A stretch of DNA of 64,000 nucleotides from contig NZ_VOEJ01000003.1 of assembly GCF_007846085.1 (NCBI RefSeq), positions 62,001 to 126,000 on the forward strand. Direction: 5' to 3'. Positions 25,854 through 35,355 of this stretch are shown one piece after another. The stretch comes from Mucilaginibacter pallidiroseus (GTDB lineage: Bacteria > Bacteroidota > Bacteroidia > Sphingobacteriales > Sphingobacteriaceae). Made by a program: the position numbers and the translations under genes. Within the stretch, counting starts at the first letter, position 1, and each line of letters starts with the position of its first letter. The notes beneath the pieces were generated by a model. It had not been told where the DNA came from. It saw only the letters and a program-made list of their open reading frames with translations, and searched no databases.

Positions 25854-25859
25854 AAGTTG

Positions 25860-27503
25860 TTAGTTGTAACCCGGATTTTGTTTCAGGTTTACGTTGAGAT
25901 CCCTTTGTTGTTGCGGGATAGGGAATAGCGATTTTGTAGCTGTAGTTGGGCTGTGATCCCACCAGCTTGCGGTGGTAAATTTGCCAAACCTTATCATGTC
26001 GTCGCGTCTGAATCCTTCAAAGATAAATTCGCGGCCACGCTCGGCCAGTAGTTCATCAAGTGTAAGTGTACCGATAGTATAAGCACGAGACTCAAAGTCG
26101 GCAGCGCTGAAAGCACGTTTTTTACATTCGTTTACCAAACGAATAGCCTCGGCAGTTGCACCGCCACCGGCTTTTCGCATAAGGGCTTCTGCCTTTGCAA
26201 AGTAAACCCAGGTAAGGCGGTAAACATTCCAGTCGGTATTATTATAGTTTGGATCAATAGCAGGTACGCCACCCGGACCCGCAATTTGATTGCCAAGTTT
26301 GTACTTGTTGAAACGCACGCCGCTGTTTTCTTCGCCCTCGCTCATGTTTGACACGGTTGAGTTTGTTTTGTTCCTGCGGATGTTATCAACAAATACCAGT
26401 TGCGAACCATTGTACTCTTCAGATGCAAGTACAGGCGTTACACCGTCGGCAAATTTCACCATCGGGCCTATAAGCAACCAGTTTGATCTGCGTAAATCTG
26501 CAGCATCATAGGTTGTGTAATTACCAGGTACCACTACTACACCATCGTTACCGTTACGGCCGCCGCCATAAATTTCCTGTTGCTTAAAGTGGTAAAACTC
26601 ACCCGTCCATGATGGCTGGAAATTTGCCACAGAATAGTTATAAGCAATAGAGAAAATCACTTCTTTAGAAAGATCATTGGTAGTTTTAAACTGATCTGTA
26701 ATGTTTGGATCAAGAGCCATAGTTCCATTTTGGGCACCACCTGCACCGTTAATCAATTGATCGGCCGCTGCAATACAATCATCCCAGCGTTGTGTACCAG
26801 ACCAAACCTCGGCGTTTAAGTAAAGCTCAACCAGCATGGCGTAACCAGATGCCTGAGACATACGGCCAAGCTGGCCTCTTGATAGTTTTGGTGCTTTGTC
26901 AATATTCTCTTTAATCTCCTTCTCAATAAAATTGAAAACTTCTGCTCGCGGCATTGTTTCGGGCCTGGTAGGTATACCAACCTGCGTTACTACAGGTATG
27001 TTACCAAAAAGGTCCATCAATTTTAAATAGTGGAAAGCACGCAATAATTTAAGCTCGGCTATGTACGAGTCTTTTTCAGCTTGAGTTATTCCCATTTGGG
27101 CAAGGCTTCTTTTCTCGATGTTCTCGATAGGGTCATTACAATAGCCCACGCCTGTGTACATTAAACGCCATGCGTTGTTCAATCCGTTTTCGTCGGTTGT
27201 CCAGGTATGGTAATGCAGGCGTTTCCATTTACCACCGTCTTCGCCATGGCGGCCCTTTGTAGGCCATGCCAATTGATCGGCAGATAACTCGGCAGGCCGC
27301 CACCAGCCATCCTGGCCAGATGGTGTAACCCAGGCATTAGCATGTGTGTACGGCCTTAATACAGCCGATAGCACTTCGGTTTTATTGTTATAAAAGTTAT
27401 CAGCAATTAACTGATCATATGCGTTTTCCTGTAATTGCTTTTTGCAGGCCGTAGTGATCAGAACGGCAAACAACCCTATATAGATGATATATTTACTTTT
27501 CAT
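25860..27503 (-). CDS. SusD/RagB-family nutrient-uptake lipoprotein
   Basis: A 547-residue lipoprotein with a lipobox near residue 20 (VLITTAC, then KKQLQ). The family hallmarks are FHYLKLMDLFGNIPVV in the TPR part and a C-terminal LLAERGREFIFEGFRRDDMIRFGKF-type block split over 490-520. SusD proteins cap the SusC barrel and bind glycans at the cell surface. It begins 11 bp after the stop of the susC gene. Linkage to GH92 and a secreted peptidase suggests a mannose-rich glycan ligand. The hairpin 7-39 bp beyond its stop ends most transcripts. Confidence 0.93.
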   Translation of the reverse strand: MKSKYIIYIGLFAVLITTACKKQLQENAYDQLIADNFYNNKTEVLSAVLRPYTHANAWVTPSGQDGWWRPAELSADQLAWPTKGRHGEDGGKWKRLHYHTWTTDENGLNNAWRLMYTGVGYCNDPIENIEKRSLAQMGITQAEKDSYIAELKLLRAFHYLKLMDLFGNIPVVTQVGIPTRPETMPRAEVFNFIEKEIKENIDKAPKLSRGQLGRMSQASGYAMLVELYLNAEVWSGTQRWDDCIAAADQLINGAGGAQNGTMALDPNITDQFKTTNDLSKEVIFSIAYNYSVANFQPSWTGEFYHFKQQEIYGGGRNGNDGVVVVPGNYTTYDAADLRRSNWLLIGPMVKFADGVTPVLASEEYNGSQLVFVDNIRRNKTNSTVSNMSEGEENSGVRFNKYKLGNQIAGPGGVPAIDPNYNNTDWNVYRLTWVYFAKAEALMRKAGGGATAEAIRLVNECKKRAFSAADFESRAYTIGTLTLDELLAERGREFIFEGFRRDDMIRFGKFTTASWWDHSPTTATKSLFPIPQQQRDLNVNLKQNPGYN

Positions 27504-27514
27504 GTCCCTTTAAA

Positions 27515-30500
27515 TTAAAATCCAACGTTTACTCCAAAAACAAATGATCTTGTGCTTGGGTACGCACTTCTGCTATCAACACCCGGTGATGTACCAGTAT
27601 CCTGGATGTAATCCGGATCGCTACCGGTGTAACCTGTTATAGTAGCAAGGTTTTGGCCGGTGAAATAGATGTATAATCTATTCATGTACTTGGTTTTCAG
27701 CTTAAAGTTGTAGCCAAGCGTAACCTCATCAAGCTTTACGTATGTACCGCTTTCTATGTAGTAATTCGAGTACTGGTACGTATCGTTAATTTGGGCGTAT
27801 TTGGTAAACGTGCTTTGTAATAAGTTGCCGCTCCAGGTCCTGTTAGCGTATGATAGTGCTGTGGTGTTAAGAATATCAAAGTCAAACTTACCCCTTAAGA
27901 AAATTCTTAAGTTGAAGTTTTTATACCTGAAGTTGTTATTTAATGATGCATAGTACTTAGGTACGGCATTACCAATAAGTGCAAGGTCGGTTACGTTACG
28001 ATCTTTAGAGTTATTGATTTGCGTATTTGAAATTGCTTCGCCATTTCTGTTATAAAACAACCATTTACCATCGGCAGTGAATCCTGCAAAACGTTTACCC
28101 CAAAACTCGCCAAGGCTACGGCCCTCGTAAGTTGTAATTGCATCGCCAAGGTCACCAGCGCCGCCAATGCCACCGAAAGTTTTGTATAAAACTTTGTACT
28201 CATCATTTGAATAAGAATCAAGCGTGTTTTTTAAAGTACTTGCGGTAACATCTACATCCCAGCTAAAATCTTTTTTCTTGATTGCTGCATAGCTTAACGC
28301 CACCTCAATACCTTTTGATGAAATCTGGCCAACGTTTGTGTATAAATTGCTTTGTACATACGGTGGCTGCGGAGATGTATAGGTGTCCAACAGGTCTTTT
28401 ACAGTACGGTTAAATAAATCTATCGTACCAGATAACCTGTTATTAAACATGGTAAACTCAGTACCAATGTTTACTTCTCGCTTACGCTCGAACCTCAAAT
28501 TTGGGTTAGGGTTACGGTTAGGACCGTATGTTTCCAGGTATTGGCCATCAGGGTAAATGTAACGACCGCCGCCACCTAACGTTACGCGCGAAGCGTTGTT
28601 GGCAAAACCACTGTTACCTGTTTCACCGTAACCACCTCTAATTTTTAAGCTATTGATAAAAGTTACGTTTTTTAGGAAATCTTCTTCAGATACTACCCAA
28701 GCCGCTGATGCTGCCGGGAAATTTCCGAATTTGTTATTGTTACCAAACCTTGAAGATCCCTCTCTCCTGATAGATACGGTTGCAAGATATTTACCGTTGA
28801 ATGAGTAGTTTAACCTTCCAAACAAGGCAACAAGCGTATTGTCATTTTTATTACTTGACATGGAAGCTTTACCCAAACCAAGTGCAGAGCCCTGGCCAAG
28901 ATTATCTTCGTGGAAAAGGTCGTTTATAAAGCCACGGTTTGATGCGCTGAAGCCTTCTTCGATATGGTACCTGTAGCTATAACCACCCAGCACTGTTACG
29001 TTATGCTTCCCTTGAAATAAGCGGTTGTATTGAATTGTCGGCTCAAAAGCATAATCCTGAGACAGGAATGTACCCCTTGCAGCATAACCACCGCGTGGAA
29101 AGTCTGTATTTTCTACAGAGTTTTCGCCTGCTTTAAGTATGTATTGGCCATCAACCCTGTTATCCCTCAAAGCCGAACCAAATGCAGATAGTGTAAGCCC
29201 GTCGATAATTGTAAGGTCGGCTTTAACGTCTGCTGAACTGGTTTGCTGTTTACGGTAGTTGGTTTCCTGCGCCAGGCGTGCAAGCTCGTTACGGCTTGTT
29301 AAATCAAAGCGATAGGTACCATCCGGGTTAAAGTTTGATAGCGTTGGGTTTTTGGTAAGTTCGCTTTCAAAGCCCTCGCCACCCAACAAATTGGCATTGT
29401 TTAAGTTAGTAGCCAAATTAACCTGCATTTTAAGCCTGTCATTTAAACCGGTTTGGTTTATATTCAAACGCACGGTATAATCTTTCCTGCCGTTTTCTTT
29501 AGCTATACCTTGCAGATCGCGGTAGTTTATACTTGCGCGGTAATTAGTTTTGTCGCTACCACCAGATAAGGCAAGGTTGTGGTTTTGGCTAAAGTTATCG
29601 TGATTGATAAGCTGATCATAAAAGTTTGTTGAACTGCCAAAATCCTGCTGCCTTATATCGCCTGATGCAATACGGTCACGGAATTGCTGTGGTGTTAAAA
29701 ACTTCAATCGCTGGTTCAGATACTCCTTACGGATGTATGACGAATAGTTGAATTGCGGCGGCCCTTTTCTTCCCTTTTTTGTGGTGATGATAATTACACC
29801 TGCGTTGGCCGTTGAACCATAAATAGCCGCACCTGCACCGTCTTTCAGCACGTCGATTGATTCGATATCATCCTGTTGTAACAGATCGAGGTTACCACCT
29901 GGTATACCATCAATTACGTATAATGGGCTGGCACTGCCTGTTACGGTTACTGCACCACGTAATTGCACTGCTACGCCGCTGTTTGGGTTTGAGCCGCTTG
30001 TGCGGGTTATTTGCAAACCGGCAACTTTACCCTGTATAAGGTCTAAAGGATTACGCGAGCCAGTTTGCCTGAAATCTTCCGGGCCAACGTGTGATGTGGC
30101 CGAGGTCACTTCTTTCAGGTTTTTTGTGCCGTAGCCTACGCTTACTACCGTAACCTCATCAAGACTTGTGCTTGCCAAGCCCAGTTTTACGGTATAACCA
30201 CCCTGCCCAGCTTTTTGATTTTGCGTGGCAAAACCAATAAAAGTAAAGCTGAGTGTATCGTCTGCGTTTGCATCTATACGGAAAATACCGTTTACATCTG
30301 TAACTACGGCCTTGCCCGAGCTTAGGTTTTTTACGGTTACACCCGGCAGTGGTGTACCTTTGTCGTCAACTACCGTTCCGGTAATTTCCTTTTGAATATT
30401 TACCGCCGCTGCATTATTTCCCACTTTGTAGAGCGTCGGCTTGAATCCAACAGCGGCATTTGCCAAAGCTGGATCACTTAATAAAACAACAGCGGATAAA

Positions 30501-30529
30501 GCTGTGATCTTAAGTAAAGTATTTTTCAT
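27515..30529 (-). CDS. SusC/RagA-family TonB-linked outer-membrane transporter
   Basis: A 1004-residue transporter. After the signal peptide comes a carboxypeptidase-regulatory-like domain (about 48-125, ITGTVVDDKGTPLPGV). It is followed by the plug domain (about 130-250, with a TonB-box-like VVSVGYG and GKVAGLQI) and a beta-barrel that ends VFGVNVGF. SusC transporters import oligosaccharides or peptides using TonB energy. It heads the leftward order susC, susD, peptidase, GH92. No anti-sigma or STN domain is present, so control probably comes from the DUF6377 protein upstream rather than from an ECF sigma/FecR pair. Confidence 0.95.
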   Translation of the reverse strand: MKNTLLKITALSAVVLLSDPALANAAVGFKPTLYKVGNNAAAVNIQKEITGTVVDDKGTPLPGVTVKNLSSGKAVVTDVNGIFRIDANADDTLSFTFIGFATQNQKAGQGGYTVKLGLASTSLDEVTVVSVGYGTKNLKEVTSATSHVGPEDFRQTGSRNPLDLIQGKVAGLQITRTSGSNPNSGVAVQLRGAVTVTGSASPLYVIDGIPGGNLDLLQQDDIESIDVLKDGAGAAIYGSTANAGVIIITTKKGRKGPPQFNYSSYIRKEYLNQRLKFLTPQQFRDRIASGDIRQQDFGSSTNFYDQLINHDNFSQNHNLALSGGSDKTNYRASINYRDLQGIAKENGRKDYTVRLNINQTGLNDRLKMQVNLATNLNNANLLGGEGFESELTKNPTLSNFNPDGTYRFDLTSRNELARLAQETNYRKQQTSSADVKADLTIIDGLTLSAFGSALRDNRVDGQYILKAGENSVENTDFPRGGYAARGTFLSQDYAFEPTIQYNRLFQGKHNVTVLGGYSYRYHIEEGFSASNRGFINDLFHEDNLGQGSALGLGKASMSSNKNDNTLVALFGRLNYSFNGKYLATVSIRREGSSRFGNNNKFGNFPAASAAWVVSEEDFLKNVTFINSLKIRGGYGETGNSGFANNASRVTLGGGGRYIYPDGQYLETYGPNRNPNPNLRFERKREVNIGTEFTMFNNRLSGTIDLFNRTVKDLLDTYTSPQPPYVQSNLYTNVGQISSKGIEVALSYAAIKKKDFSWDVDVTASTLKNTLDSYSNDEYKVLYKTFGGIGGAGDLGDAITTYEGRSLGEFWGKRFAGFTADGKWLFYNRNGEAISNTQINNSKDRNVTDLALIGNAVPKYYASLNNNFRYKNFNLRIFLRGKFDFDILNTTALSYANRTWSGNLLQSTFTKYAQINDTYQYSNYYIESGTYVKLDEVTLGYNFKLKTKYMNRLYIYFTGQNLATITGYTGSDPDYIQDTGTSPGVDSRSAYPSTRSFVFGVNVGF

Positions 30530-31054
30530 ACGCGATTGGTTAGATCTTTGTTAGAATTTATTTATTGGTTTTTGGGGGATAGAATATATCACCTATCCCT
30601 TGTTTGTGAGGTTTGGCTATCCAGATAGCTGCTATCTTAAAATAGCATAGAAATTATTGGGCTTTCAGACGCATTAGTGAGGGTTTAGTTGAAGTAATTA
30701 GTCAATAATCTGTTATGATGAGGTTTAAAAAATCCGTCAAAAGCATGCTTTTTAAAAAGCATAACAAGCCCCTGCAAGCATTCATATCCGATTGCCGCTC
30801 CATGTAAAGAGTTTATTTGTATGGTGATCTTAGCCTTGAGCTAAAAGATTGAAAATAGGTTTGATGCAAACGGGCCAAGCCGCCTTTTCACAAAGTTGTT
30901 TAATGTAACTTATAATATTACCATCCCAGGCACCGAGCGGAATAAAATCAAAAGCCCTAAATATTTATCAAAATGATTTACAATTACTTATAAATAAAAA
31001 GTGTCGAAAAAATCAAACTTTTTTTCGACACTTTCCTATTAATTAAACCAGCTA
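30530..31054. other. Upstream region of the SusC operon
   Basis: These 525 bases hold no supported gene. They should contain the leftward susC promoter and its control sites, but I found no clean TANNTTTG box. The right end holds the terminator of the DUF6377 gene (30998-31034). Confidence 0.5.
30998..31034 (-). terminator. Intrinsic terminator after the DUF6377 regulator
   Basis: A perfect 15-bp stem (AAAGTGTCGAAAAAA at 30998-31012, complement at 31020-31034) with a 7-nt loop lies 20 bp past the stop of the leftward regulator gene. It insulates susC from the regulator. Confidence 0.85.
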
Positions 31055-32713
31055 TTATTGGATATACTGTTCTTCCGTGGCCTGCGAACCGTCATTTGCA
31101 TACTTGTAGTCATCAGGGTTACTAAATTTGATTTGCATAATCATTTTATCAAACTCATCTCCTTTAACTAAAGCTTTAGATTTAATCCTGAATTTATAAG
31201 TATATATAGTGCTTACTGTGTTTTCTAAGATGTTAGCAATAGTTTGGTTTTCTTTTATGCCCAACCTCATTAAAGCAAATATTCTCAGGCTGGTGTTTAA
31301 TACTTCCGTTTTCTTTGGAATTACATGATCTACCTCTGGCAATAGTTTATTGAATGATGTAATAAAATTGGGGAATAGCTTAAGAAAAATATGATCGAAA
31401 GTGTTAAATAACGTGGCTCTCTCCTGCTTTACATCAATACTTTTAACGAGGTTTTGAAGATCCTTAAGGCTTTCTGTTTTAATGATGCGCTCCATAGATC
31501 GCTTTAGCTTTTCGCGCTGCGAGATATTGGCCGAAATACTACTAAAGAAATAGCCTATATACTCTTCTTTAATGATGGCATCCTCGGCTAATTTTTTGTT
31601 CATTTGGTCGAGGTGCTGATTTTGCTCTAATACTTTTGCTTCTCTTAACCTTACTACCTTAAGCCTGTCATACACTTTTTTTGCAATAATTAATGTCCCG
31701 CAAATAGCCAAAACCAGCACAATGATCAGGAAAGTCAAAAGCTTATTTTTCCCGCTCTCCAACCGAATAAGCTTCTCGGCCAAAACTGCGTTCAGCGCGG
31801 TTGAGGCTTCCATCACACGCAGCTTATTCCCGTAAAAGCTTGCCTGGCTCAGGGCCTCTTTAATTAAAATTTCGGCATCTGTTAGGTTGCCCTGCTCAAA
31901 AAGCATTTTACCTAATGTAAATATTGCCAGGGTTTCTTTTGTAGAAGATCTTATATCTGCAATAGCAGAAACCGTAATTAGGTTCCTTTTCTCGTTGTCG
32001 TCAGTTATGTGGCTTAAATCGTGTGCCACCATGGCCTTTTGGTGTTGGGTTAATTTGTCCATGTTCAATAATGCACGATAATGCGCTTCTGCTTTAGCGT
32101 CATGCCCTAAACGCTTGTAATAAGCTGCGGCATAGAAATGCCTTTCATAAGACCCGGGCTTTGATAATAACACAACGGAATCAAGCGCCTTAAGTGATGC
32201 CGCCTTATGATCAGCGTTGTAATTCTCATCAGTATTATAAAGTGCAAGACGACCATACGCTATCGACTTTAGTTCATAATATTTAATCTTCAAGCTATCG
32301 GGCATTTTTTTGGAATCCATTTGATAGATGCCGTCAAAGGTTTCTTTGAACATGCCCCAGGAAAGTTGTATGGTAGCCAGTTTTATACGGCTATCATATT
32401 GCTTAGCCATATCCGGGATACGATTGCTTATATCTATGAGTTTGGTTGTGTAAATGTGTGCCGAGTCGAAGAGGTAGTCCTTGTACTCCAAATATAATTT
32501 ATTACTAAGGTGGTACTGCCTATTTAAATCATTAACAGCGGTTTGGTGCAGTTGCTTTCTTAATTGATTTATTCTTATTTCTTTAGCCTTATCGTAAATC
32601 TTTTTATTTGTGATTTCGTTTTTTAAAACTGTTAGTAAACTATCACTAACCGGGCTGCTATAAGTCGCTATAGGCAAAAGAACATTTATTAATAACACCA
32701 ATAAAATTTTCAT
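31055..32713 (-). CDS. DUF6377-type TPR membrane regulator of the SusC/SusD locus
   Basis: A 552-residue protein with a signal-like N terminus, TPR-like helices (about 60-310, with KLATIQLSWGMFKETFDG), one membrane helix (about 325-345, LLTFLIIVLVLAICGTLI), a coiled coil, and a cytoplasmic C-terminal domain. That domain ends in a LuxR-like helix-turn-helix (FALMRLGIKENQTIANILE followed by VSTIYTYKFRIKSKA). This is the plan of Bacteroidota DUF6377 proteins, which are found beside SusC/SusD pairs. It likely senses a periplasmic glycan or peptide and acts on the susC promoter. That role is inferred from position and architecture. Confidence 0.75.
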   Translation of the reverse strand: MKILLVLLINVLLPIATYSSPVSDSLLTVLKNEITNKKIYDKAKEIRINQLRKQLHQTAVNDLNRQYHLSNKLYLEYKDYLFDSAHIYTTKLIDISNRIPDMAKQYDSRIKLATIQLSWGMFKETFDGIYQMDSKKMPDSLKIKYYELKSIAYGRLALYNTDENYNADHKAASLKALDSVVLLSKPGSYERHFYAAAYYKRLGHDAKAEAHYRALLNMDKLTQHQKAMVAHDLSHITDDNEKRNLITVSAIADIRSSTKETLAIFTLGKMLFEQGNLTDAEILIKEALSQASFYGNKLRVMEASTALNAVLAEKLIRLESGKNKLLTFLIIVLVLAICGTLIIAKKVYDRLKVVRLREAKVLEQNQHLDQMNKKLAEDAIIKEEYIGYFFSSISANISQREKLKRSMERIIKTESLKDLQNLVKSIDVKQERATLFNTFDHIFLKLFPNFITSFNKLLPEVDHVIPKKTEVLNTSLRIFALMRLGIKENQTIANILENTVSTIYTYKFRIKSKALVKGDEFDKMIMQIKFSNPDDYKYANDGSQATEEQYIQ

Positions 32714-32930
32714 ATGCAGCAGAAATAATGGCTAAATTACCTTTTAATGCCAATATTTCCTTCTAAGTAAATTGGTTTTACCAGTACTGCATTGCTGCTT
32801 AGTTACAAAATCTGGTTTTGAATTTATCGAGATGCTTAACATGTTGAATTGAGTGCACCCTCTTAAGCTTACCTTTTTATTTGAAACTTAATTGAATTAG
32901 ATATCATTGTCAGATAAACTAACTCAATCC

Positions 32931-33356
32931 ATGAAAAGCATCATCATTCTTATCTTAATCTCAGCATTTTACATTCCGCTAAAAGCACAAGACACTACCT
33001 ATAGCCAAAAACTGGCAGGAGATCATATTATCGGCGTTTGGCAAACACAAGATCAAAAAGCTCAGATCACCATTAGCAAACAAGACAGCTTATATTTTGG
33101 AAAGCTGAGCAATGCCACCTTAAATATTGATAAATCAATTCACATTAATCTGCCAATAAGCCTGCTTGGAATTTATATTTTACGTGATTTGAAGTTTAAT
33201 GGCGATAACAGGTGGGACGGAATGATATTCGATCCGAAAAGCCAAAACACCTATAAGTGTTACCTTAGAATGAATGCTGACGGCACAATGAAGGTTAGAG
33301 GATATAAAGGGATTTCGCTATTTGGGAAATCGCAATATTGGAAGAGGGTTAAATAA
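32931..33356 (+). CDS. DUF2147 family secreted protein
   Basis: The ATG at 32931 starts a signal peptide (MKSIIILILISAFYIPLKAQ); an upstream in-frame TTG is less likely. The mature part, about 120 residues, has the DUF2147 pattern: GVWQTQDQKAQITI at the front, then DLKFNGDNRWDGMIFDPK, YKCYLRMNADG and the terminal RGYKGISLFGKSQYWKR. The function of the family is not established; it is usually exported. It lies between the SusC locus regulator and tRNA-Glu, inside the region bounded by the tRNA repeats. The tRNA terminator at 33377 serves both directions. Confidence 0.78.
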   Translation: MKSIIILILISAFYIPLKAQDTTYSQKLAGDHIIGVWQTQDQKAQITISKQDSLYFGKLSNATLNIDKSIHINLPISLLGIYILRDLKFNGDNRWDGMIFDPKSQNTYKCYLRMNADGTMKVRGYKGISLFGKSQYWKRVK

Positions 33357-33376
33357 AACAAAGATGGAATAAATGA

Positions 33377-33410
33377 AAAACGCCGATCTCTTGTAAGAGA
33401 TCGGCGTTTT
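33377..33410. terminator. Bidirectional terminator between DUF2147 and tRNA-Glu
   Basis: A 14-bp perfect stem (AAAACGCCGATCTC at 33377-33390, complement at 33397-33410) with a TTGTAA loop has A/T runs on both sides. It lies 2 bp past the tRNA 3' end. A decayed copy occurs at 22564-22594. Confidence 0.9.
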
Positions 33411-33412
33411 AG

Positions 33413-33484
33413 TAGCCCGTAGGGGAATCGAACCCCTGTTTCCAGAATGAAAATCTGGCGTCCTAACCCCTAGACGAACGGGCC
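33413..33484 (-). tRNA. tRNA-Glu (anticodon TTC)
   Basis: A 72-nt cloverleaf reads leftward. The acceptor stem is GGCCCGT with ACGGGCT (one G-U pair), with discriminator A and no encoded CCA. The D-arm holds TCTAGGGGTTAGGA. The anticodon arm is CCAGA, TTTTCAT, TCTGG, giving anticodon TTC. The T-arm is AGGGG, TTCGATT, CCCCT. It has its own terminator. Its 3' part is duplicated at 22561-22616. Confidence 0.96.
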
Positions 33485-33512
33485 TTAATATGTTTCCCTT
33501 GTTTTGGGACTG

Positions 33513-33520
33513 CAAAGATA
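33513..33520 (-). promoter_or_regulatory. -7 box of the tRNA-Glu promoter
   Basis: TATCTTTG on the minus strand is a perfect TANNTTTG box 28 bp before the tRNA 5' end. A matching -33 element is not clear at the usual 19-21 bp. Confidence 0.5.
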
Positions 33521-33675
33521 AACGTTAAAAACATTTTTTAAAATTTTATTTCAAAAAAAATTTAAATGGCTGGCTATCAGTAATAATAATTTAGTTCGAC
33601 AAACAAAAAGCTGTTAGCCCTGCTTTTAAATCATCTAATTATACAATAAATTTATAAAATCATCTCCCATTATAT

Positions 33676-33957
33676 ATGAAAGCCATTTGGAACGATCAGG
33701 TTATAGCCGAAAGCAATGATACCATCGTAGTTGAAAATAATCATTACTTCCCAAAAGAAAGTGTAAGGACCGATCTTTTGAAGGAATCTGCTACTCACAC
33801 CACTTGCCCGTGGAAAGGCCTTGCATCTTATTACAGTATCGAAGCTGGCGGACAAACCAACAAAGACGCGGCATGGTATTACCCCGAGCCAAAGGACGCT
33901 GCCAAACAAATTGCCGGCTATGTTGCCTTTTGGAAAGGTGTTAAGATAACCGACTAA
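33676..33957 (+). CDS. DUF427 domain protein
   Basis: A 93-residue soluble protein that fits the single-domain DUF427 family. It shows KAIWNDQVIAESNDTIVVE at the start, then HYFPKESV, CPWKGLASYYSI and AAWYYPEPKDAA. DUF427 proteins are small beta-rich proteins of unknown function. Its stop is 1 bp before the disulfide-reductase start, so it is the first gene of the six-gene ergothioneine operon. Because of that position it may take part in thiol chemistry, but there is no direct evidence. Confidence 0.85.
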   Translation: MKAIWNDQVIAESNDTIVVENNHYFPKESVRTDLLKESATHTTCPWKGLASYYSIEAGGQTNKDAAWYYPEPKDAAKQIAGYVAFWKGVKITD

Positions 33958-33958
33958 T

Positions 33959-35347
33959 ATGAAACAGTACGACGCAATTGTAATTGGATCCGGACAAGCC
34001 GGGGCACCACTGGCTAAAAAACTTGCCGCCGCAGGTAAAAAAACTTTAATTGTCGAAAAACGCTTCTTTGGAGGCACTTGCGTTAATGATGGCTGCACGC
34101 CAACCAAAACAATGATAGCAAGCGCACGCGTGGCATACCTTGCCAGCAAATGCAATGACATGGGCGTAACCATAAAAGGCTACAAGGTTGATTTACGCCA
34201 GGTAAAAAAGCATAAGGATGAGATAGTGCTTAAGTCTCGCAATGGAGGGTTAAAGGCTGCCGAGAATACGCCTAATCTCGATGTTTTATTTGGAGAGGCA
34301 TCTTTCACGGGGCCCAAGACCATAGCTGTCACAACTAAGAAAGATGGTACACAGGAATTTAAAGCCGATCAAGTATTTATTAATACCGGCGCTAAACCTG
34401 TTATCCCGCACGATGTGGAAGGATTGGATAGTATCAACTATCTTACATCAACCACCATTATGGAACTCGAAGAGGTTCCCGAACATCTGTTGATTATTGG
34501 TGGTAACTACATAGGGCTGGAATTTGGGCAGATGTTTGCCCGCTTTGGCAGCAAGATTACCATTATCGAAAAATCCGCAAGGATACTTGCTCATGAGGAT
34601 GAAGATATATCTCAGGAAATAACAAATATTCTTGAACAGGAAAATATAACTATTCGTAGTGGTGCCAATGTAATTCGCTTCAAGCAAAAAGCAGCAGGTA
34701 AAATAACGGCTACAGTAAAAACAGGTGGTACCGAAGAAAAAATTAAGTGTAGCCACGTACTGGTAGCTATTGGCCGTGCCCCGCAAACCGACACATTAGG
34801 GCTGGATAAAACGGGTGTAAAAACCGACGGTAAGGGCCACATATTGGTAAATACCAAACTGGAAACAAACGTTAAAGGCATTTACGCGCTTGGTGACGTT
34901 AAGGGCGGTCCTGCTTTTACACATATCTCATACAATGATTTTACCATTGTTTACCGCAACCTTATCGACAAACAAAACTTAAGTACGCGCAATCGCCCGG
35001 TACCGTATTGTATGTTTACCGACCCTGAACTTGGTCGGATAGGTATAACAGAGGCCGAAGCAAAAGAAAAAGGGTTGAATTACAAGGTGGCCAAACTACC
35101 CATGGCCCATGTTGCCCGCGCAATTGAAACCGGCGACACCCGGGGCATGATGAAAGCTATTGTTGACGCTAAAACCAAAAAGATTTTAGGAGTAGCTATT
35201 TTGGGTAGCGAAGGCGGGGAGATCATGTCGGTATTGCAGATGGCGATGGAGGGCGGCATCACTTATGATAGGATCAGGTACTGCGTGTTTGCGCACCCAA
35301 CTTATTCGGAATCGCTCAACAATTTATTTATGACCCTGGAACCCTAA
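33959..35347 (+). CDS. Class I FAD-dependent disulfide reductase (mercuric-reductase-like)
   Basis: A 462-residue member of the glutathione reductase/lipoamide dehydrogenase/mercuric reductase family. It has the FAD-binding GSGQAGAPLAKKLA, the redox-active pair Cys41-Cys46 (GGTCVNDGCTPTK), the NAD(P) motif GGNYIGLEFGQ, the second FAD motif ALGDVKGGPAF, and the C-terminal His of the dimer-shared active site (FAHPTYSESL). It lacks the N-terminal heavy-metal domain and the C-terminal Cys pair of true MerA. It sits in an operon with ergothioneine genes, so a low-molecular-weight disulfide is a more likely substrate than Hg(II). That assignment is inference. Confidence 0.88.
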   Translation: MKQYDAIVIGSGQAGAPLAKKLAAAGKKTLIVEKRFFGGTCVNDGCTPTKTMIASARVAYLASKCNDMGVTIKGYKVDLRQVKKHKDEIVLKSRNGGLKAAENTPNLDVLFGEASFTGPKTIAVTTKKDGTQEFKADQVFINTGAKPVIPHDVEGLDSINYLTSTTIMELEEVPEHLLIIGGNYIGLEFGQMFARFGSKITIIEKSARILAHEDEDISQEITNILEQENITIRSGANVIRFKQKAAGKITATVKTGGTEEKIKCSHVLVAIGRAPQTDTLGLDKTGVKTDGKGHILVNTKLETNVKGIYALGDVKGGPAFTHISYNDFTIVYRNLIDKQNLSTRNRPVPYCMFTDPELGRIGITEAEAKEKGLNYKVAKLPMAHVARAIETGDTRGMMKAIVDAKTKKILGVAILGSEGGEIMSVLQMAMEGGITYDRIRYCVFAHPTYSESLNNLFMTLEP

Positions 35348-35355
35348 GCCGCCCG

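Noticed and set aside
22563..33433. Active integrative element
   Set aside because: No integrase, excisionase, relaxase or transfer gene is present between the tRNA repeats; at most it is a decayed island.
33318..33515. Leftward reading frame covering tRNA-Glu and its terminator
   Set aside because: The sequence folds as a complete tRNA with a TTC anticodon and a terminator; the frame is accidental.
33959..35347. True mercuric reductase (merA) in a mercury-resistance operon
   Set aside because: No N-terminal metal domain, no C-terminal Cys pair, and no merR, merT or merP nearby; the neighbours are ergothioneine genes.
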